From: Omphalotus guepiniiformis
Taxonomy: Eukaryota; Basidiomycota; Agaricomycetes; Agaricales; Omphalotaceae
Assembly (NCBI GenBank): GCA_028554645.1
Contig: JAQOOI010000076.1
Span: forward strand, 1,860,001-1,924,000
Direction of reading: 5' to 3'
DNA length: 64,000 bases
Within the stretch, counting starts at the first letter, position 1. Every line of letters begins with the position of its first letter. The position numbers were made by a program, and so were the translations under genes. Below the pieces are notes generated by a model, which was not told the origin of the DNA, ran no database searches, and worked only from the letters and a program-made list of their open reading frames with translations. Positions 33,514 through 46,349 of the stretch are shown here, in pieces.

Positions 33514-36500
33514 GATTGAACGAAATCATCAACTATGCTATCCACGCACCAACTGGTTCCCTTTCTGATGGTTTAGGCGGAGATTCAGAAAGTAGCACAT
33601 CGACTTCGGTGTTCATTGCTGCGCAGAAGATGGTCAGTGCGGAAAAAGCCGGTGACGACTGGGAGGTAGACGAGGTTGTCGTGAGTGGCGATGATCAGGA
33701 GTATCCTCAAAAACTGGGAATGGTGGGCAGCGAACACAGCACCTCAGGCAGCCCGAGGCTTTCGACTCACGATGACGACTCATTACGGAGGGATTCAGAC
33801 AACATCCTGCAGCATCATTCTCCAGGTCTCACGTCAATTTTATGGTCAAACTGGATGCTAGTCGTCAACTTTTTCGATCCCAAGTTCGACGATGAAGACA
33901 GCGAGTTGGATTTTAGGAAACATCGTTGGTATTCTACCAAGACTTGGGCTTTGTGAGTTTAGAGTTAGTGCTAATTCGTGCATTCAATGCTAACTTCCCT
34001 TCAGCTACAGCACCATGCGTGCGTTCTGCTTTTTCTTCATATCGCCAGGTTTGTCTCACAACTTATGCAGTCCTCATTACGAACTGGTTTCTTTATCTCA
34101 TTCTCAATCTACCGAGTACGAAACATACCATATACGCTCAAGTTAGTCCTTTTTCTTCTTGTCCATTGGCCAAGCTAATCTCCGCTTATACCAGGTTCTA
34201 TTCGTACGTATGCCTTTATGTATCATTCTGCAGCCTTTTAATCTGCCCTCCATCTAGTATGGCGGCCTCACTCTTTTGACTGTCCCTCTACCTATTTTAA
34301 TCGCTATGGATGTCCCTTTCCATTATCCAATCCCGTTTCAGCTCTGGTTTGCCGCTGCGGTATGGTATTGTGGCATAACGGAGACACTTCAGACGTATAT
34401 ATGCCATTTCTTCGATGGGGAGAATACTTGTTTTGGGAAGGATTTTTTAGCGATGAGTAAGTCTGTTCTTCCTGTCTACGACCCAAGTCAATTAAACATC
34501 TTTTACTGTAGTGTTTTATAACACCGCCTTACCTGCCCTCATGATGTTCGTCGTTTCAGACAGGCTGTACAACGCTATTTTGCAGGTCGCAGAGTTCGTA
34601 CTGCTGATGGTACTCGTTATTCCTGTACAGGCAGTATATGCACGGAATGTCGTCAGTTTTGTAAGTTCTTTCCCCCCTTTGATAATCATCGAAACGCTGA
34701 TCAACTGCGCTCAGGTTCTGTTCTCAATATTCCTTCAAGGCCTTCACTACAACCGCGAGATGGTACGTTTCCCTTTAGCTTTCAGTGTGACATCATCTTA
34801 CTTAAACACTTCAGACTGAGCGCCGCCTCTACCTCCTCAATACCCAGCTCAAAGTTGCCTATAAGTCCCAACAAAAAGCTCAGATGGCCCATGCCCGTGC
34901 ATCTCATGCCAAACGACGCTTCGCATCGTATATATTTCACGAAGTCAGGGTACCTTTGAACAACGCTGCTATTGCCTTCAATAATATGACGACTAATGAC
35001 GCGTTCCGACAAGCCCTCTCCGATGACACCGAGTTGGGAGAGGATGTGGAGGCATTGGACGTCAGTCTTGCGACGGTGCAGCAGGTGTTGAATGATTCGT
35101 TGGATTTAGAGAGTAAGTCTTTGGTTGTGGCTTCCCTCAATCGAACGAATGCATGGATGTTCAATTGCTCATTATATCCACTATAGAAATGGACGCAGGG
35201 CATTTTGATATCAATCCCCGACCCTTTCCACTTCACCGTGTCATTCGATCGACACTGGGCCCGCTCATTGTCACAGCCACGGCTAAGAATTTCGCTTTTC
35301 ACGTCAACCTTGACGAGCACATCGATCACCCACATCCGGAAGTCGTCGGTAATTTACATGGCAGTACGAACACCTCAAATGGCAATAACAGCGCATACTC
35401 TCCTTCCTCACCCTCAGATCCATTTGGCAGCACTTCCTCTTCGCCTTCGCGAGGTAGAGGGGAAGGGGGCCTGAGTATGTTGAATGCCGGCTCGGTCGTG
35501 AAGGAGCATGAGACGTGGGTTATGGGTGATGAAGTGCGGTTAAGACAAGTGCTGACGAATCTTGCTTCGAATGCGGTTAAGTTTACGCCTGAGGGTACTT
35601 CAGCTGGGGTTACGGTCAACACTGTCATGGTATCTAGGAGGAAGAAGTCAGGGGGTGGATCAACGTCTGCGGTTGGGAATGCTGATGCGGGAATGGGAAG
35701 GGACTTGGAGAAAGGAGGAGTTGAAGTCAAAGGTGGTGTGGAGGGTGGACGGAAAAGGCAGGCTCGCGTGCACTTGGATTCGGATCATGATGATACGGAA
35801 ACTCATCAGAGTCGGGAGTATTTGGTGTTTAGGCTTGAGATCATAGACGGCGGGCCTGGAAGTGCGTATTTCTTATACTAGCTTTGAAAGACTACTGACG
35901 ATTGTGTGCCGCAGTCAAACCTTCAGATTTGACGGATAATCAGCTGTTCCAGCCTTTTGCTCAGGTGCGTTCCTATTGAAGTTAAGTCCTTTGTTTCTGA
36001 TGAGATTTTTTTAGACCAAAATTGGAAGGTTGAGTAAGAACAGTGAGTGCTCATTTGGTTCATGACATACGATGTTCTGATTTTACTTTTTCTTTCCGCC
36101 AGGCACAGGGCTTGGGCTCGCTATCGTTCGTCAGATCGTCAGCCTTAGTGGCGGGAAGTTTGTGCGTACTTCAATTCTCCTTCCTGGCGTTCTCTCTAAA
36201 CTAAATACAAACAAAACAGGGTGTACAATCACAAAAAGGCCGAGGTGCAACATTCTGGGTGGAGTTGGCGTACCCCATAGCTGAAGAAGCTGATGTCCGA
36301 ACATTCCTCACATCCTCCTCCCTTCCCTACTCCCCTCCGTCGTTCTTTGCCGCACAGACACCAGCAGCATTGGCAGCGAAGGGCATATCACTCAGTACCG
36401 TCGCGTCTGCGGAGGATATGGAGTCTTCGTTGAATACCAAGAATATGGTGGCTACAACGGTAATGACGACAGCACCCCCTCTCCCTTCACCATCGGCACC

Positions 36501-37301
36501 TAGTTTGCTGTCGCCGAGTTTCGACAGGCAGGATAGTGATGTGCCGTTGATTAAGAAGTATTCGTCAAGTCAAAATACGAAGGATGATGGTGTTGCCGAG
36601 AATTCGGAAGCGAAGAAGGTGGTTGTGGTGAAGCCTAAACCGCTCGTGGTTGAAACGCAGGCGCAGACAAGTACACAGGCTACACCGGTGACTGCTGAAG
36701 ACGATGCACCTTTGGTTGTTCTCATTGTCGATGATAATACCATTACGAGGGAGACTATGTCTCGGTGAGTACTACTGTTTGCGTTCCTGAGGCTCGCATT
36801 AACTAAATCTCGTCATATACTATAGGTCGTTACGAAAGCGCGGGTGTATCGTCGATACGGCTAGAGATGGCAAAGAATGCCTGGACATGGTGTTGGGACC
36901 GAATGCGAAGATGTATGATCTTATATCACTGGATAATGATATGCCGGTGATGACAGGGGAGGAAGCGGTGAAGGAGATCAGAGAAGTAGGGAGGGAAGAT
37001 ATCTTTGTTGTCGGGTGTACAGGTGTGTTGAAGTTCGGTTTTGAATATCCTAGCTGCGCCTTACTGATGAGTCACTTTGGGATAGGCAATGCGCTAACGG
37101 AAGACCAAACGAGGTACCTCGATGCTGGGGCTAATCGTGTTCTCGTCAAGCCTCTTCGATTTGAGTACGTGTGCTGGTTCATGCTAAAGACGTCCAAGAC
37201 GCATATAACTGACCATTCTCTCTAGGTTGCTAACTGATATCTTGGAAACTGCACGACAGAAGCGTCAGGAGCGGCTGAAAAAAGACAAGCCAAATTCTTA
37301 G
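33514..37301 (+). CDS. Hybrid histidine kinase 2 (paralog of kinase 1)
   Basis: Sixteen exons: 33514-33952, 34005-34018, 34071-34141, 34195-34203, 34258-34456, 34512-34660, 34715-34762, 34815-35112, 35187-35861, 35915-35964, 36015-36042, 36103-36161, 36220-36764, 36826-37022, 37086-37164 and 37226-37301. They sum to 977 codons in one frame; the true start lies upstream, since the first exon opens with TTG. The domain order is the same as kinase 1: acidic start (DDWEVDEVVVSGDD), membrane segments, HisKA SYIFHEVRVPLNNAAIAFNN with His near residue 350, N box LTNLASNAVKFTPEG, GTP-type G2 box STGLGLAIVRQIV, receiver VLIVDDN / LDNDMPVMTG / VLVKPLR. The Ser/Gly-rich ATP-lid insert and the linker before the receiver are the most diverged parts. 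It is intact, and both copies are probably active sensors with different input or output tuning. Confidence 0.9.
34195..34203 (+). other. 9-nt microexon (Val-Leu-Phe) in kinase 2
   Basis: ACCAG|GTTCTATTC|GTACGT. It is needed to keep the frame and is matched by 31627-31619 (ATCCTCTTC, Ile-Leu-Phe) in kinase 1 at the same place. Nine bases keep phase 0. Confidence 0.7.
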
Positions 37302-38499
37302 CCCAAGTTTTCGAATGGGCGGCGCGTGCTTAATCGGTCGAACACCTCGAGTCGGTAATCTTCAAAGTGAACTTGATACCCCGCGTTTCCATCTGCAGTA
37401 TCTCGCTTCTGTGGAGCTCATACTCTCGTTTTCCTTCTTCCGCCTCTTCATGCCACTCGTTTCTCCACTCTCTCTCGCGCTCTTACCGCCCCCAATTCAC
37501 CTTCCAACAAGCACGCTGCTATACATAGCGAAGGCGGGCTTAGACTTCAAAAATTTTCGGCGCCGGTGTAGCCTTGATTATTTATCTGCACCCCCTCAAG
37601 CGCTATACACGGAACGATCTACAATGGGTGCAGACCCTTTATATTCTCAAATCTGAACATCGATTTGGTTAACGGTTCTGCGCCCTGCGTGGAGCACGTT
37701 ATATTTATATTTCAATGCTTTGTGCTTCCAACCAATTGCATTTTTTTCACGCGTCACACACAGACGACGCTCATACACGGATTCGGACTTTAATATTTAC
37801 ATTTATTATCCATTGTGCATTGCATGCAGCTGTCTCTTGCTTTGCTTAATGAATTTGTACGATATTAGAGATCACATTTGTAGCCCTTTTTTTGTTTTCT
37901 TCGTATTCACGTATTCGGGGTTCAAGGCCTAGGGTTTTATGTTGGTTCTGGTTTGGGACTTTTTTTTGGGTTTTTGTTTTTCTTCCTGGTTGGTGGGATT
38001 CACGATGAATTGGAATATCTACAACTACATATGTACTTATAGTATCTTAGTCCCTAAACAGAACACTATCTCTTGTTGCTACTTTTTAGTGAAGGCATCC
38101 GGGATGACTGTGTGAAAATTGAGAATGGTACACCTTAAGGCCAACTACGATCTATTCCGTGTAGCAGAATGCGCACTCAGAAGAGAAGACCGCGCGATGA
38201 GGAAGTTGTTCGTATTCGTACTGTTTCTCTTATTCAATAGACCTTCAAGGTATCTTCTTCGGGCGCAAGCACGTTCGTCGCGACGATTGGTTCTCATACG
38301 TTGACAATGCACATCTTTCAAAACTAGGTCACCATCAGAAAGCTGTAAGTGAATATACATGCGGCGCATAGCCTCTACAGGTGGTATTGTGTATTTGAAC
38401 GCATCGTGACCCTACGTCGTCGCAGTTATTGACTTTCTTACCCTTCTTCGTCTGTCTTTTGCTCCTTTTACTTTCAATTAAAGACCCCAGACTCGCAAG
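37302..38499. other. No gene supported
   Basis: T-rich downstream region of kinase 2 and upstream of the GTPase gene. Short open frames only. Confidence 0.5.
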
Positions 38500-40886
38500 A
38501 TGACCGACAGCTTGAGGTCTTTCCAGTCGATTCCAGACTCACCGACCTCACCGACCTCCCCATCCATTCTTGAACAAGAGTTGCTGTCTTCGGCGGATGA
38601 GGTCCTTCAACAGTGCCCAAAGTACGCTCTACTTCATTGTATGTTTCGGAGAATGTCACCTTTCTGACTGCGTGATTCGTTATTCAGGATGCGTATTTTG
38701 GTACTGGGAAAGGTTAGATACTACTTCGGTTCAAGTTCACGTTCATCTGGAGTACTGACTCTACTCGTCGTAATGAAAACAGTCGGGAGCTGGTAAATCC
38801 TCACTTATTAATGCGACTTTCGACGTGGACCTTGCAGTACGTATCACCTGTGATTTCCATCTCCAACGACACTGAAGAGAACCTTTTTCCAGCACGTCTC
38901 GCACGAGAAAGCCGGGATATCTAACATCGAGACAGAGATAACATCAGATCAAAACCCTCGTTTCGTCTTGCACGACTCACAGGGTTTCGCAGCAGGTGAA
39001 GTGCAGAACTTCAATACTGTTGTGGAGTTTATTGAGAAAAGAGCGAATATGCTGGAGTTGAAGGACAAGTTACATGCTATTTGGTAAGCTTACTACTAAA
39101 TAGTGGCTTACTCTTGACCGCCCATGCTCTGAGCCATTTGGAAGATACTGACCACAATCCATTCTGGTAGGTTTTGCATGGAAGTACCCACCGAGAATGC
39201 AGCGCTTTTCGAACGAGCTGATCAAAATTTCCTCAATCTCAAGCTGGAGAATGGTACGTCCCTTCTCAGTTCCTCCCTCTACTACTCATTCGTTAATACT
39301 GCTAACTACCAGTCCCAATTATCGTCGTCTTCACCAAATACGATCTTCTCGTCCGCAAACTCGAACGTGAAACTGAATTTGACGAGTCGATGGATGAGAG
39401 GGAGTTTGAGAGTCTGATTGATAATAAGGCTGAGGCGTTCTACCACGATATTTGTGTCAAGCCGTTGAAAGCGATTACAAAGGGTAGATCGCCACCGATC
39501 CAGTATGTTAGAGTATCAAGTGAGTGCTTCTTTCTTTACAGGATTGACCGGGACCACCCACAGGTTGGAGGGTGGTTAACGTATGTAGTTTGTTGGCTAA
39601 CTGCGATCTATCTAGAAAAGCCACGGTATCATGATACACTAGTTGAACTCGTCGACACCACACGAGCACAATTGGACGAGTCGATGTGGTTGATCTGGGC
39701 GACGGCTCAAAGAGCGAATGCAGATCTCAACATAGAAGCTTGCATAGAGTAAGTAATCATTTGCTGTCTATTCTTTCCCCAGTCAGATTCCAACCCAACC
39801 ATCGTTTTTTCTCATGTAGGGTTGGACGTAGAAGTACGTTTCTCCTCCCTAAACGAACCCATCATCGGGGTTTTAGAAGCATGACGTTCAACTTATCCAG
39901 AGTATTGGAGCGGATTGGCATCTAGCCTTCATTTCCCTGGAAAGACTCTTAGAAAATGTTTGGACGTGATTCATGGGGATATCGTCAAGGTTTGGAATTT
40001 CTACGATCCATCCTTGGTATGTCATCCCAATTATATCTGATACAATGAGAAGGGGGTGAATCTGACTACAGACTACTCTCTTCGTGCAGCACCTGGAGTC
40101 CGCAGATTTCAAATCTCTCATGTATCATTTGACAGACGACCTCTCTGATTATCCTTCCACACGGATCAGAGAATTTATGTGCGGAACTCGTCCTTCTTGA
40201 GTCGTGGTGATCTGGTTGACCCTTGCACTAAATAACAGGTCTGTGACTGGTGTATTGGGGTTAGTAACAGCCGCAATTCCACCCGCTATCCCGTTTGCAC
40301 TGCCAGTCGCTGCAGGACTGGTCTTTGCTCAATGGGTATTTATGGTTTATCAAGAATCGTAAGCTCTCTCAGTAGTATCATCTGAATGTGAACTAAGTGG
40401 TTTCTGTTGATTGTATCGACAGACCTATCGTTCTACGGCTCTTGATGGGATACATCGTCGGTAAGTAGAAGTTAACACTGACCGCGTTTTCATGCCCTGC
40501 CCTACCATTCAACCCCTCACACGCCGCTCATAGACCTTACCATGGTAATGCATAGTCTCTTCTGGATCACCAGAGCCCGTGGCGAAGCCATGCCTGTACA
40601 CAAGAAACTCCTCAGGCTCGCATACGTAGCATACTGCGACTCAGGGAGCCGCACGAGGGTCCATAACGACATACGGCACTTCGTCAGGTCAACTTCTACG
40701 TTGAATCGCCATCAGAAGGTTAATGTGGTGGACGAATTGAAGCACTTGATTGAGACGTATAAATTTGTGCCGCCAAAGATGCGTGATACGGTCAGTGTTA
40801 GTGAGGAGGGGGACTTGAATGAGGAGTGGTATTTTCATGAAGATTCGGAGACACATTTAGCTTCGCCGCGATTTGGAACTTTGTAG
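38500..40886 (+). CDS. Large P-loop GTPase, basidiomycete family
   Basis: Thirteen exons (38500-38621, 38688-38712, 38783-38836, 38893-39083, 39171-39253, 39313-39519, 39616-39748, 39820-39833, 39901-40016, 40090-40178, 40239-40358, 40423-40460, 40534-40886) join in phase to 514 residues. G1 is RILVLGKSGAGKSSLINATF near residue 45, G3 is the DSQG of FVLHDSQGFAAGE, and G4 is the TKYD of IIVVFTKYDLLVR. A hydrophobic helix pair follows (GVLGLVTAAIPPAIPFALPV and AAGLVFAQWVFMVY), suggesting membrane contact, and then a helical C-terminus. The protein belongs to the Era/dynamin-like GTPase class that is expanded in agarics; the substrate process is unknown. Tiny exons (14, 25 and 38 nt) are typical for these genes. 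I see no damage. Confidence 0.85.
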
Positions 40887-41090
40887 GTGAAAGAATTTGA
40901 CGAGTTGCCGACGAGCTGTATCTAGACTTTTTAAGTTTTGTGTACCGTACCTATTTCAAATGAGCGTTAAAATTATCACTGCTTTGTATTGTGGGAACGA
41001 TCAGGAAACTGCGCATGCGCAGTATCGCAGAGATAACAACATGGATGAAATGCTTCAACCGTACAGCTTGATATCGAGCATGTCCTTGCT

Positions 41091-42989
41091 ATGCAAACTA
41101 TCCTGTTCTCAGTTTTGTTGACACTAGATGTCTTCTTTCTCGCGGTTCAAGCCCTCAGCAATTCGACTGCTCCATTCGTCTTTAACGACCTCTACTCTCT
41201 CCTGACCCAGTGGCCCAATACCTTTCACCCAAATGGCCATAGTCTAATCCCAGGATACCTAGAACCATTCTCACTTCTGTATCATGCTCGAAAGGATATC
41301 CAACTTCCACCTCCTTCACCAGAATGGCTTGCCTTTGACCCAGAGATGAGTTACGCCGTCATGGCGTCCAAGATAGCAGGACCGACGTATTTCCTGACGT
41401 ATCGAACTGTAAAGCCTGCAAGAGTGCTTTACTTCAATGGAATGTCTGCTGCGTGGGGCAACGGATGGCTGGACACGCAGTACGCGCTTATCACTGGAAA
41501 GGGTAAAGCGAACGGAACTCGAGGAACGGAAATGAACTGGTGGGATGATTATGGACGTGCACAAGGACTCTGTGAATGGGGAAAACTTAGAGGTATAGAT
41601 GGAATTGTGCGCATGAATGCTGGATTGTTCGTACTTTCCCCAGTCCTATGTATCTTTTTTCAGAAAAAACTAATTATTCTGCCTCAATTCGCGTTGTTTC
41701 TTTAGTGAAATTATATGGTGCGACTTCGAGTCACCGAAGATACAGCTCGTGAGCAGTCTTAATATTACACCTCCCGGTACACCAGACAAGCAGTCCTTTC
41801 CATTTCCTCCGAGAAACTTCCTTATACAAGACTCGACGACGTTCGACGATGAACCCCACATACCTCCACACCGCCCTCCTCGCCCTCCTGGTCGTATGCC
41901 TCCAGGTCTCCCCGGCGGTGGTGGCGGCAGACCGCGGTGGGGTCTTGAGCTAGGACCTCTCACTCGTTCTGGGAATCTAGAATGGACGCGCGCGGCTGCA
42001 CGCCGTCCTACATCACCTCAACGCCACCTCTGGCTCTCTTATAGCGATATGGTAACATTCTACCACCCTCGCTTCGAGAGTCTTGCCTCTGGTCGTCTTG
42101 GGAAATCTATGCAAAATCATGTGGTGTGGGAATATGTCTCTGACGAGGATGTTGAGTCTTTTGTCGATGAGTTAGATGCTGTCTTAGCTCGTGCAACTAC
42201 TCAGAGTTCGGGATCGGGATCGGGATCGGGATTTGATTGGCAGGCTCTTGCGATAGATATCGTGGACTATTGGGCTGATAGGATAGCTCAAATCGAAGGT
42301 CTACTTGACGGCTTTAACTCAAGTGCGAACGCGACCCAAATCATAGAAACCATACACAAGTTAACCTATTCCCCACTCGACCCTTACATCGACTATGGAT
42401 CCGCTCTAAATCTAAACCTATCCGTTCATCAAATATTCTTCGAGTACATCTCTCCCAGCGCAGTGCTGTATGGCGCAGGCGCAGCATTAGGCACGGCATT
42501 CGAACGATGCGTGTTTTCAGCTACCGAGTTCCTTACAAATCCTGCTATTCAACAAATGATGACACCTCAGGAACGTCTTTTGCAAACAAGCATAGAGACT
42601 GTACTCGAGAGGCTTTGTACGGAGTTTGGGATTCTCTTTGCTGAGAGCTCAGACATAGTCGATGGGTCGACTGCAAGTCCTGAAACAGGACGAATCATCG
42701 CCGTGTGGGATTCGAAGGTTAAAGACCTAAAGAAATGGCTGGACTGGGCAGCTTGGCTCAAGTGTGAAGAAGTTTGCGCTCCAGATGTAAGTCGTTTCTC
42801 AGAATTTTGACAAACTTGAAGACTATTTATTTATTGAATTCTTTACCCTCTCGCTCTCTGTAGAGTGTTTGTTCCATGCCGCTCTGGCCTATATCGTGGG
42901 TTGGTGGGCCGTTTGGTAGACCAGGCCGGGACCGCGATCGTGATACACTGAAACCGAGCTGTAAAAGGCTTACTATGAATGAGGAATGA
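41091..42989 (+). CDS. Secreted protein, agaric-conserved family of unknown function
   Basis: Exons 41091-41626, 41706-42786 and 42864-42989 join in phase to 580 residues. A signal peptide opens the protein (QTILFSVLLTLDVFFLAVQA). Conserved-looking blocks are YHARKDIQLPPPSPEWLAFD, MSYAVMASKIAGPTYFLTYR, RVLYFNGMSAAWGNGWLDTQ and GIDGIVRMNAGL|FEIIWCDF; the last spans the first intron. A Pro/Gly-rich hinge (RPPGRMPPGLPGGGGGRPRW) and SGSGSGSG separate it from a helical C-terminal half with paired cysteines (LKCEEVCAPD, SVCSMP). I recognise the blocks as those of an abundant agaric orphan family, but no activity is known. Possible sites are extracellular or cell wall. It has normal intron borders and no breaks. 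Confidence 0.75.
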
Positions 42990-44458
42990 GTTTTAGTTGG
43001 TGTATTGATTGTTTCTGCTCTACTTTGAATTTGTATAGGATGTCTCTATGTCAGGATAGAATTTAATTGACGGCAGTCTAAGTCCATGTGAGCAGTCAGA
43101 GTTCAATATTCAATGGTAGGAGGTAAAGTAGTGAGGAACATTGAATGAGAGGAGATACACCCACATCATCGCTCGGAGTCTGCGGCCAAAGCGAGAATTT
43201 CAGTCACTGTCACATGATATGTTTAACTCTCTCAGAAACTCAGCCTTCGAATAACGGAACCCATCCAGGTCCATCCGGCCACGAACGATACTAATTCAAT
43301 TATTCAACTCCTATGTGAGCCCATTGAATCGCGAGGGATGTCGATGAAGTGGTGGTGGTATAGAATGGCTATGAAGAGGCTGAGCTATTGTACATGTGAG
43401 CCCCCCCCAGCCGATGGAGTATACTTGTATCTTTTACTGATCTGTTTGGAATTTATTCCGGTGGAAAGGATGCGCGTCAACGCGTCCAATCTTTCCGATC
43501 CGCCTTCAATCCAGCCGAAACGACGCATTTTTTCACTGGGAACGTTCAAGCTCGTTCAAGTCGCGTCATTCTGGTCTCCTTAAGCGAGCTCTACAGCCCA
43601 GGCGTATGCGTATGCCTACGCCTTTCTCCCGAGCGCGCGAGTCTCCGGATTCATCAACGAAATTGATATGTGGATAATCTTCAAGTGGCCTAGGTAAACC
43701 TATGCAATATACGCTTTTACTGTTTATTCATTCTCATATATTTTCGAATTACAGCATATGATTGCACCAATGTTGCGTGAAAACCGTTGATTATGTCGTA
43801 TGGTAAAATCTGAGTGAACTCCTGGTGAACTCGAGTCTTGAATGCAAGCTGATGCAGGTCACAATGTAATGTAAGACTTTGACGGATCGTTCAGTACTTA
43901 CATATCTGATCTATTTCATTGAATCATAGGATTCTTAAATGCAGTATGGGATACAAAGTTCGGGACCCCCAGATAACGTCACCCAATGTACGACGATGCG
44001 GCGACCCCGGAGAGCGCCATTGACGCCAAGTTTTCGCCAATATGTCGTGCTTGCTTCTAACGCGTGTAGCGTTTCCTGGCACCAAAGACGTATGTATGTG
44101 CCCTAAGCCTTGGTGCAGAGATGCGTACTTAAGGAGTACCAAAATGATCGATGGCGGGATCTGGGCTTGAGATCAACGTGGTTCAAGAGTGAGTTACAAA
44201 ATCTTTGGTGCTTCGGGTGGTGCTGAACTTTATTATTAAAGGCCGGAACTTCTGCAAGCGCTGTTGCGGAACCACCCGTTGTACCTTCAACGTAGGCTTT
44301 CTGCTGTCCTCTGTCCGCTCGTCGACTATCAAGGTAAGAATGTCAAATTTGGGCCTTCTTTCAGAAAATTAGATCTCCTCATTTTGATGCGTCCAGCTAA
44401 GGTCGACTGTTCAAGTGCCTGTCTTTCATAACATCGGTTCTGCCCTTGGTCCCTCAAC
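42990..44458. other. No gene supported
   Basis: Only short frames with unremarkable sequence. A small local palindrome (CGCGTCAACGCG) is near 43471. Confidence 0.5.
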
Positions 44459-46349
44459 ATGTCTCTCGCACTTGAGAGCCTCAAAGAGAAGCAGGAAAAG
44501 TCTATCAGTAGTTCCGGTGATGTCGAATCTGTACGGGAGTATGTGGAGGAGAATGAGTTCGAGGAACAAAAGGAACTCAAGTGAGTGATATTTGACTTCC
44601 TTCGTCACCGTCACTTACATAAGTTTACAGACGGGGACTGAAGCAACGACATATTCAAATGATTGCACTTGCAGGGACTATTGGGACGGTACGGAAATCA
44701 CTCTCGCCGTTGTGTTCTAGCACAAACCACTCGTGTAGGGCTTGTTTCTAGGTTCCGGACAAGCAATCACTCAGGGAGGTCCTCTTGGAGCGTTTCTGGG
44801 CTACACATTCACCGGTGTACTGGTCTCTTGCGTCGTGATTTCCATGGCCGAATTGGGCGCTCTCGTTCCACTCTCAGGGGGCATCATTCGCCATGCAGAG
44901 TACTTCTTTGATCCTGCCTTGTCCTTCGCTCAAGGATGGAATTCGGTGTACGCTAGCTGTATCGGTCTCCCAGCGGAGATCACTGCTGCTGCCGTTCTCG
45001 TCGAGTTTTGGACCACCATCAACGGTGCAGTATGGATCACAGTTTTTGGTCTTCTTGTCATGGCCACGAACCTGTTCTTTATTCGAGTTTATGGAGAGAT
45101 AGAATTTACGTTTGCGATGTTGAAGATAATGCTAGTCGTTGGTGTGATCATCATGGTGGGCCTTTTTCTGTTCTTTTTTTGTCCATCTTCATTCAACGTT
45201 CTTTGTAGGGTCTCGTTATTGACCTTGGCGGAGTTCCTGGCCAGCATAGACTTGGTTTCCAGTACTGGCGTAACCCTGTACGCCTTCATATGTCTTGAGA
45301 GTAAGCTCGTTGACTCGATTTTCAGGGAGTGTTTGTTCAATATCTGGACATACCTGGACCACTTGGCCGTTTCCTTGGATTCTGGACTACATTTTCCAAT
45401 GCGGCCTATGCATACTCTGGAGTCGAGAGCATCGCTATTGCGGCCGCAGAAACCGAAAATCCTCGTAGGAACATTCCAAAAGCAGCGAAGCGTATTTTCT
45501 GGCGTGTGCTCCTCTTCTACGTCGCCACCATCTTCATCGTGACTTTGATCGTCCCGTCCGATGACCCAAATCTTCTACGTTCTACTGGAACTGCTGCTCA
45601 GTCGCCGTTTGTGATTGCTGCGAACATTGCCAAAATAAAAGTTGTGCCTCATATTATCAATGCCGTTGTTCTCACCTCCGCCTGGTCCTCTGCAAATTCC
45701 GGGATGCTGGTTTGTGTCCTCGACTACTGATTTCAGTCTTGTTATTGATGCCGTTTCTTAGTATGGTTCACGCATGCTCTATGGCCTTGCTCGCGAGGGA
45801 CATGCACCAAAGATCTTTATGAGGGTGAATCGCTTTGGCATCCCATACGTTGCTGTTACCGGTCTGGGATTATTCATTTGTCTCGGATACATGACGCTTC
45901 AGGATTCTGCAGCGACTGTATTTTCATGGTTCCAGGACCTGTGTTCTTCTGCCGCGCTTGTTTACTGGACTGTGATTTGTCTGGTCTATCTTCGTTTCTA
46001 CTATGGTTGCAAGCACCAAGGCATTGACCGAAGTGAGCTTCCATGGAAAGGACCATTCCAACCATACGCTGCGTGGGTTGGTTTAATCAGTTTTGGGATT
46101 ATCCTTCTCACTGGTGGATACTCTGTCTTTATTCATCGTCATTGGAATACCGAGACTTTTGTTTCGGCGTATTTTAATATTCCGTTGATTTTTGTGTTGT
46201 ATTTTGGGTATAAGATCATTGGGAAGACGAAGTTTGTTTCGTATGATGATATGCCTATTCGGAAGTATGTGGATATTGCGAAGCAGAATCCGGAGCCTCC
46301 TGAGAAGCCTTTGAGGGGTTGGGGACGGTTGGCGATTCTATGGAGCTAA
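44459..46349 (+). CDS. Amino-acid permease (APC superfamily, fungal YAT type)
   Basis: Six exons (44459-44580, 44631-44688, 44739-45155, 45209-45277, 45326-45709, 45762-46349) join in phase to 545 residues with twelve likely membrane helices. A charged N-terminal tail precedes RHIQMIALAGTIGTGLFLGS, the classic first helix with the GTGLF unwound segment. GGPLGAFLGYTFTGV, WNSVYASCIGLPAEITAA and SGVESIAIAAAETENPRRNI are further YAT signatures; the last, in helix 6 and its following loop, contains the substrate/proton-coupling region. The C-terminus is soluble. The protein is a plasma-membrane proton-coupled amino-acid importer; which amino acids it carries cannot be told from sequence. No defects were seen. 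Confidence 0.92.
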
